This document shows positions 59,796-64,000 of a stretch of 64,000 nucleotides of DNA, piece after piece. Under the pieces are notes generated by a model. That model made no database searches. It was not told the DNA's origin and saw nothing but the letters and a program-made list of their open reading frames with translations. Position 1 is the stretch's first letter. Each line of letters begins with the position of its first letter. Position numbers and translations under genes: made by a program. The stretch spans positions 310,001 to 374,000 of the forward strand of contig CAVRNQ010000007.1 of assembly GCA_963722555.1 (NCBI GenBank). Reading direction: 5' to 3'. This stretch comes from Bog-366 sp963722555. Lineage in GTDB: Bacteria > Acidobacteriota > Terriglobia > UBA7540.

Positions 59796-60836
59796 ATGAG
59801 CGATAGTTATTTCAAGTCCCCAGGACGGACGGGCTGGATTGCCGCACCGGCGGTCGCAGTGTTATTGGCGTCGGCGTTCGCCATCCCGCTGGCGGACAAC
59901 TCCGTGCAGTGCGTCGTGACCAGCCCACCCTACTTTGGGCTGCGCCGATATCCTGGAAATCCCAGCGACGCCTTCGGGCAGGAGAAGACGGTCGCTGAAT
60001 ATGTGGCTCATTCCATCGAGGTCCTGCGGGAATTGAGGCGTGTGCTGAAGGACGACGGCGTGGTGTTCTGGAACATCTCTGACAGCTACGACAGGGCGAG
60101 CAAGAGCCTCTGCGTGGTTCCTGAGCGCGTCGTCGTGGCAGCCCGGGACGACGGCTGGATAGTCAGGGACATCATCATCTGGCACAAGCCCTCGACCGTC
60201 CCGGAAAGTGTCAGGGACAGGTGCACGAGGTCGTATGAGGTCATCCATATGCTCACCAAGAGGAAACGCTACTACTTCGACTGTGATGCGATAGCGGAGG
60301 CGTCCGTGTGCTTCCAGAAGGGTGCGAAGCGGCTCAACCACGCCCCCGTCAAGAAGGCTGGCTGCAAATACGGGAAACAGAAGCTGTCTGAGGGACAGAC
60401 CGGCAAGCAGATAGAGATGAAGCCCACGCGCAACCGCCGCAATGTCTGGACCATCGCCACTGAGCCGCACAAGGACGCGCACGTCGCTCAGTTCCCGTCT
60501 CAACTGCCCCGCCTGTGCATCAAGGCTGGCAGCCGCCCTGGGGACGTGGTGCTCGACCCCTTCGCGGGCTCGGGCACTACGGGCATCGTGGCGAGGGCGC
60601 TTGGCAGGAACGCCGTACTGCTCGACATCTCGGCGGAGTATGCCCGGATGATGAGGGAAAGGCTGGAAGGGAGGAAGCATGACAAAGCTGACACAGCGAA
60701 AGTCGGGATTGATAGTGGAGACCCCCTGCGACATCCAGGGTTACCCCCCGGTTGCGCAGATAGAGGCGTGGGGATAGTCCCTCCCCCTCAAGGGCTGCCA
60801 ACACCGGCTGGAGGTTACCTGGGCGCAAGCCTATAA
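59796..60836 (+). CDS. DNA methyltransferase with TSPPY motif
   Basis: Encodes 346 aa. ATG 59796 has GGAGG eight bases upstream. The catalytic TSPPY is at 42-46 and DPFAGSGTT at 254-262, the beta-class order, with SPPY more typical of cytosine-N4 methyltransferases (adenine-N6 is possible). The middle (IWHKPSTVPESVRDRCTRSYE) is typical of phage methylases. The frame runs on past the catalytic core through a small overlapping gene (60679), so the last 50 residues may be a decayed tail. Third methyltransferase of the element. Confidence 0.82.
   Translation: MSDSYFKSPGRTGWIAAPAVAVLLASAFAIPLADNSVQCVVTSPPYFGLRRYPGNPSDAFGQEKTVAEYVAHSIEVLRELRRVLKDDGVVFWNISDSYDRASKSLCVVPERVVVAARDDGWIVRDIIIWHKPSTVPESVRDRCTRSYEVIHMLTKRKRYYFDCDAIAEASVCFQKGAKRLNHAPVKKAGCKYGKQKLSEGQTGKQIEMKPTRNRRNVWTIATEPHKDAHVAQFPSQLPRLCIKAGSRPGDVVLDPFAGSGTTGIVARALGRNAVLLDISAEYARMMRERLEGRKHDKADTAKVGIDSGDPLRHPGLPPGCADRGVGIVPPPQGLPTPAGGYLGASL
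60679..60777 (+). CDS. Micro-protein, 32 aa, possibly amber-interrupted
   Basis: AAGGGAGGAAGC precedes ATG 60679, a strong start. The frame ends at TAG 60775-60777, but past it the same frame stays sense-like for 43 codons (LPLKGCQHRLEVTWAQAYNR, then AADKERQERRNRN) to the next stop at about 60909. Either a short protein, or a longer one broken by an amber codon. It overlaps the end of the methyltransferase gene. Confidence 0.45.
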   Translation: MTKLTQRKSGLIVETPCDIQGYPPVAQIEAWG

Positions 60837-60889
60837 CCGTGCGGCGGCCATAGCCGCCGACAAAGAGCGGCAGGAGAGGAGAAACCGGA

Positions 60890-61096
60890 ATGTATCCAGA
60901 CAGCGAGATTGAGAGGCTGAGGAGCGAGTTCCATGCGAGGGTCGTGGGGGACGTGAAGGATGGCCTCCTGACCTATGCGGAAATCGCTTACAAGTTTGGC
61001 ATCAGCGCGGCAACCGTTTACCAGCTTGCCAGGAAATATGGCTGCCGCCACCGGGCGGACAGCGCACCGGCGCAGGTCCCACAGGAGGGAAAATGA
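60890..61096 (+). CDS. Small helix-turn-helix protein
   Basis: Encodes 68 aa; AGGAG lies eight bases before the ATG. A helix-turn-helix of the homeodomain-like or resolvase C-terminal type is clear at about 26-50 (LTYAEIAYKFGISAATVYQL). Its stop overlaps the start of the next gene (ATGA). It resembles the 56479 protein in size and layout. Likely a DNA-binding regulator of the element. Confidence 0.6.
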   Translation: MYPDSEIERLRSEFHARVVGDVKDGLLTYAEIAYKFGISAATVYQLARKYGCRHRADSAPAQVPQEGK

Positions 61097-61383
61097 GCAA
61101 CAGCAAGCAGTTTTTCAATGTAATCCACTACACGCACGGCGGGACGGCGGACAGGGGAATGTCAAGCGGACCATATGACGGCCCTTACCCCTGTCCGGGC
61201 TCATCAGTCACCCTCAATCGGCAGTCACCGCGCCCCGGACCCATTCCGCTGGCGTTTGAAGGACCCCTATTTGTCGAGCCTTTCTCGCGACACTCAAGCG
61301 ACAAATCTCACTTGCCGCTCGCTGCGACCTCGGCAGCGTACTCCCTCATCGCCATCTCGGCGTTCTGCACACGGCTGATATAA
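61093..61383 (+). CDS. Small hypothetical protein, 3' end doubtful
   Basis: Start overlaps the preceding stop. The first 60 residues (SNSKQFFNVIHYTHGGTADR) look genuine, but the last third is antisense to the integrase fragment and may be spurious. The gene may have been cut when the integrase fragment arrived. Confidence 0.4.
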   Translation: MSNSKQFFNVIHYTHGGTADRGMSSGPYDGPYPCPGSSVTLNRQSPRPGPIPLAFEGPLFVEPFSRHSSDKSHLPLAATSAAYSLIAISAFCTRLI

Positions 61384-61670
61384 TGCTCGATGGACTTCAA
61401 ATCCTCGTGCCCAAGCTGCTGCCTGACGAATCCTATGTCCCAGCCCTTCCCGCCCAGTTCCTTCAAGCGGAGCCAGTTGGTGGCTGCGGACGCCCTGAAC
61501 TTGTGCAGCCAGACGGTCGCGGGGTCCAGCCCCGCACGCTTGGCAATCGCGGCCGCCGGGGGAATCGCGGAGATTTCGTGCAGTCCTCTCTTGCGCCCCA
61601 TGCAGCGGGCTGGGGCCTTGAAGCCCTGCGCCCCCCTGCAGGCCGCCGCCCTTCCAACGCTCACACGCAT
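61308..61670 (-). pseudogene. Tyrosine recombinase (phage integrase), C-terminal fragment
   Basis: The 120-codon frame carries the catalytic end of a tyrosine recombinase: LHKFRASAATNW (H-x-x-R), FVRQQLGHEDLKSIEHYI with the second histidine and the nucleophile tyrosine in EHYI. The first arginine box and the N-terminal DNA-binding domains are absent; upstream sequence in other frames does not supply them. It marks the former presence of an integrating element. Confidence 0.75.
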
Positions 61671-61868
61671 CGGGCAGTGAGCCAGCAGTTCCTCCGAACG
61701 CCCTCAAGGCATTCCTTACTCTTGTGCAAGCCGGTGGTTGGCGACGGCTGAGTCCGCGGTCTCCGCATGGACGGGCTGCCGGTGTCGTCAGGAATCCAAC
61801 GCTCAACGCTGAAGTCAGCCCGGCAGCGGCGACCTGGGGTCCTGAACGGTAGGAGGAAGGGGATTGGG

Positions 61869-62786
61869 CTACCGCCCTGCGTGAAAACTGTGCAACTCGT
61901 CTAGCTTGCGCACCAGTAGCTTGTACAGGCGAGGGTGGTCCTTCTCGAATTTGCGCAGCTTCGCACGCAGGTCGGAGGGTGACCACGCTCTCTCGGTAAC
62001 GAGGCTTGCCAGGCCAGCAAGCTCCTTGTCCACGCCCATCCAACGCAGGCCCCGGACCTTCGTTGCTTGCGCATGAGACAGCACGTAGGCCGTCAGGAAA
62101 ATGAGGCCCTTGGACTTCAGCAGGGTCTTCTCGAAGGGCTTGGTATATGCCCCGGCAAGGCGGGCTACCCAGGACAGGGATTCCTTCAGCAGCGCGAGGG
62201 CGTCGTCGGCGTCTTCCGGCACCGTCATTATCCCGGTCGGCAGACGGAACTCGTTTGTGTCGGCGACCAGCAGAAGCTCCCGCTGATGCTTATGGATTAG
62301 GCGTCGAGCCGCCTCCGCCTTGTTCCGTACCGCCTCCATGTCCTCACGGGTTGCCAGCGGTCGCCCTTCCGTTCGCTCGGCGACTAGAGTGAACTCGCCG
62401 TCCTCTCCGGGGACTGACCGCCGCCGCCGCCCCTCACGAATCGCCGCAGCCTCGGGGCTTAATTCCTCCAGGCAAAAGTGCAGGACGGGCCGGCGGCAGC
62501 CCGCCGCCACGAGCTGTTTGATGTGCCCCTCCACATCATAGACCTTGTCTCGGCCGAGCGTGACACGGATGAATGGCGGCAGCCCGGCGGGTGCAAGGGA
62601 TTCCTCGATGCACTTGCCTCCCTCCTCCCGTTGCTCGACCCACTCGTCGTTTAGCCCCAGCCGCTCCGCAAGCAGGGCCTCTTCAACCCTTCTCCGGGGC
62701 ACCCGCTCCTTGCTCGACGTCTTTGGCGTGGGGGAGCGCATCGTTGCGCAGATTGTACTGCGTTTTCCCCCGTCCGCCATCTCCAA
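61869..62786 (-). CDS. Hypothetical protein of the element
   Basis: Encodes up to 305 aa. The start is uncertain: TTG 62786, ATG 62780 or ATG 62741 are possible. Highly charged and mostly helical, with KAEAARRLIHKHQREL and a C-terminal LRKFEKDHPRLYKLLVRKLDE segment. No family recognised. It is divergent from the 62924 gene. Confidence 0.55.
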   Translation of the reverse strand: MEMADGGKRSTICATMRSPTPKTSSKERVPRRRVEEALLAERLGLNDEWVEQREEGGKCIEESLAPAGLPPFIRVTLGRDKVYDVEGHIKQLVAAGCRRPVLHFCLEELSPEAAAIREGRRRRSVPGEDGEFTLVAERTEGRPLATREDMEAVRNKAEAARRLIHKHQRELLLVADTNEFRLPTGIMTVPEDADDALALLKESLSWVARLAGAYTKPFEKTLLKSKGLIFLTAYVLSHAQATKVRGLRWMGVDKELAGLASLVTERAWSPSDLRAKLRKFEKDHPRLYKLLVRKLDELHSFHAGR

Positions 62787-62923
62787 TCAAGTCCCCCCCA
62801 AAAATCCGTCAGTCCAGTCGGAAAGCCCAATTTTCCGCTGGTAACTAGGTATAAGCGGCCAACCCATGCTGGCCAATCAACTTCGGGACGTGATGTCTTG
62901 AAGTAATGGAGAGGAGAAACGAT

Positions 62924-64000
62924 ATGGCAACGACAAGCACCGCCCTCGTCCCGCTCGGGGACAGGGACTACCTGATGAAGACAGCCGAACCGAATCAAGA
63001 GTTGTGCAAGATTGCACAACTCCCCACTTTCCCCCCCAATGAAATCACGGCGATACTCAAGCGCCGCACGGAGATGGACGCCACCGAATTGGCGGTCTTT
63101 ACTCGGACGTTCATCGTGCAACACGGCAAACTTGAGGCGCCGCTTCTAAAAGAAGTCAAGCGGCGCTTCTCTATCCTTGACCGTTCTAAGCAAGTTGACG
63201 GCACTTATCCCACGATAGACGGCGCACGGTCGTTCAATGAATGGCTAGGGTTGCACGGCATCGGAAAGCGGAATGCTTACTACATCTTACACGGCGGAAA
63301 GGCGAAGAAAGAAAAGGAAGGCAGAGTACATCCCCCGCCGCCCTGGGGCAAAATTGACGGCACGAAAGTAGATGTCGTCTTCTCGGCTGCGCACAAGTGC
63401 GTAAGGCGTGGAAACGAAACGGACGCCATCGCTTGGATACGGCTTCTCCACCTAAACGGCTTCCACGTTTGGAAACAACTCAAGATTTACGCAATGGAAG
63501 ACGTTGGTCTCGGCGATACGTCCGTCCTAAGTCGGATTGACGTGCTTGAGAAATCTGCCGATGCAGTGAAAGACTCAACGCACCGTCCCGAATTGTTGGC
63601 AATCATCGAAGCCGTGATGATTCTATGCCGTGCGAAGAAGTCGCGTGCTACTGACAATGCCGCCATATGGTTTCAAGAGAATCCCACCTATGTGCCGCCA
63701 ACCGAAGACGAAGTCCAAGAGGCATCTGAAGTCAAGTTGGTGACGCCGCCTGTATACGAGGAGTATCTGGACAAGCACACGGCGGCGGGACGCCACAACG
63801 GGCGTGGGCTTGAAGACTTCAAGAAGACGGAAAACGAAGCATTGGCCAACAAAGCAGACGTTGCGCCATTCGTGCCACCGGTCGTCGATGTCACGGACGC
63901 CGTCAATGCGCAAATCGAATACCTACAGAAGCGAATCAAGTCTCTTGAAAAAGAGAATGCGTCTCTTCGTGAAGAGTTGGAGAAGTACGCCGTTCCGGTC
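62924..64000 (+). CDS. Protein with DUF3102-like and RarA C-terminal-like domains (partial)
   Basis: Starts at ATG 62924 with AGGAG seven bases upstream and runs off the right edge after 359 codons. Residues about 40-125 form a helical domain (LLKEVKRRFSIL, FNEWLGLHGIGKRNAYYILH) like that of the Dam-type protein. Residues about 155-245 (CVRRGNETDAIAWIRLLHLNG, YAMEDVGLGD, LLAIIEAVMILCRAKKS) strongly recall the C-terminal tetramerisation domain of RarA/MgsA replication ATPases, but no AAA+ ATPase part precedes it. A coiled coil (IEYLQKRIKSLEKENASLRE) follows near the edge. Likely a DNA-replication or repair accessory of the element. Confidence 0.65.
   Translation, partial: MATTSTALVPLGDRDYLMKTAEPNQELCKIAQLPTFPPNEITAILKRRTEMDATELAVFTRTFIVQHGKLEAPLLKEVKRRFSILDRSKQVDGTYPTIDGARSFNEWLGLHGIGKRNAYYILHGGKAKKEKEGRVHPPPPWGKIDGTKVDVVFSAAHKCVRRGNETDAIAWIRLLHLNGFHVWKQLKIYAMEDVGLGDTSVLSRIDVLEKSADAVKDSTHRPELLAIIEAVMILCRAKKSRATDNAAIWFQENPTYVPPTEDEVQEASEVKLVTPPVYEEYLDKHTAAGRHNGRGLEDFKKTENEALANKADVAPFVPPVVDVTDAVNAQIEYLQKRIKSLEKENASLREELEKYAVPV

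Noticed and set aside
63137..63166. Strong hairpin GCGCCGCTT...AAGCGGCGC as a terminator
   Set aside because: It lies inside the 62924 coding frame and has no T-run, so it is more likely a coincidence of codons.
1..64000. tRNA, rRNA and CRISPR arrays
   Set aside because: I looked for T-arm TTCGA contexts, conserved rRNA stretches and regularly spaced repeats and found none that hold up by eye. A covariance-model search would be needed to exclude a tRNA.

Overview
The window looks like a chromosomal segment of a soil-type Acidobacteriota genome, quite possibly a metagenome contig. The main pointers are the 16172-19372 outer-membrane receptor with an N-terminal carboxypeptidase-regulatory-like domain, several small conserved hypotheticals of a kind I associate with that phylum (zinc ribbon at 1435, 2774, 3092, 39064), moderately high GC, and dense glycan-degradation genes. 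This taxonomic call is inference. I found no rRNA, tRNA or CRISPR array.

Layout. (1) 1-7.9 kb: accessory hypotheticals: secreted proteins, a TPR protein, an intact GIY-YIG (DUF123-type) protein, an unrecognised 385-aa protein, and a truncated second copy of the GIY-YIG gene. (2) 8.0-12.6 kb: an intact type III restriction-modification pair (Mod, Res). (3) 12.8-14.4 kb: a complete IS1595-family element with 23-bp perfect inverted ends, then an IS66 transposase relic. (4) 14.6-36.2 kb: a large L-rhamnose-centred glycan locus. A regulator with an IclR-like helix-turn-helix and a sugar-binding domain faces a TonB-dependent receptor. Then follow L-rhamnose mutarotase, a GH39-type hydrolase, a URO-D superfamily protein, a broken plus an intact GH106 alpha-L-rhamnosidase, a TIM-barrel isomerase, rhamnulokinase, a class III aminotransferase, two amidohydrolases (one without its metal ligands), an SDR dehydrogenase, a mutarotase fragment, a RhaT-like transporter and a second URO-D protein. 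(5) 36.6-47.3 kb: transposase relics (IS630, IS481-like, IS1380) among a fold-type III PLP protein, a two-domain alpha/beta hydrolase, a BNR-type secreted protein and a CRP/FNR regulator. (6) 47.4-49.6 kb: a patatin-like lipase, a phytanoyl-CoA dioxygenase tail and a WG-repeat protein. (7) 49.6-64 kb: a phage- or plasmid-like element with three intact DNA methyltransferases of different types, tandem duplications, small overlapping genes with strong ribosome binding sites, a replication-type protein, an integrase C-terminal fragment and, at the right edge, a protein whose second domain resembles the C-terminal domain of RarA/MgsA clamp-loader ATPases.

How the genes fit together. In region 4 the receptor would import rhamnose-containing oligosaccharides. 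GH106, GH39 and perhaps the BNR protein and esterase would trim them, RhaT would carry L-rhamnose inward, and mutarotase, isomerase and RhaB would lead to rhamnulose-1-phosphate. No rhamnulose-1-phosphate aldolase is visible. The SDR and amidohydrolase pair could instead support an oxidative (lactone) branch or act on a modified sugar. The two URO-D proteins suggest methyl-group chemistry, for example on O-methylated rhamnose, but no corrinoid protein is present to prove it. In region 7 a recurring helical domain with a W-x-x-W/F-L/C pattern, similar to DUF3102, occurs in at least three proteins beside methyltransferases. That recurrence is the most suggestive unexplained pattern in the window.
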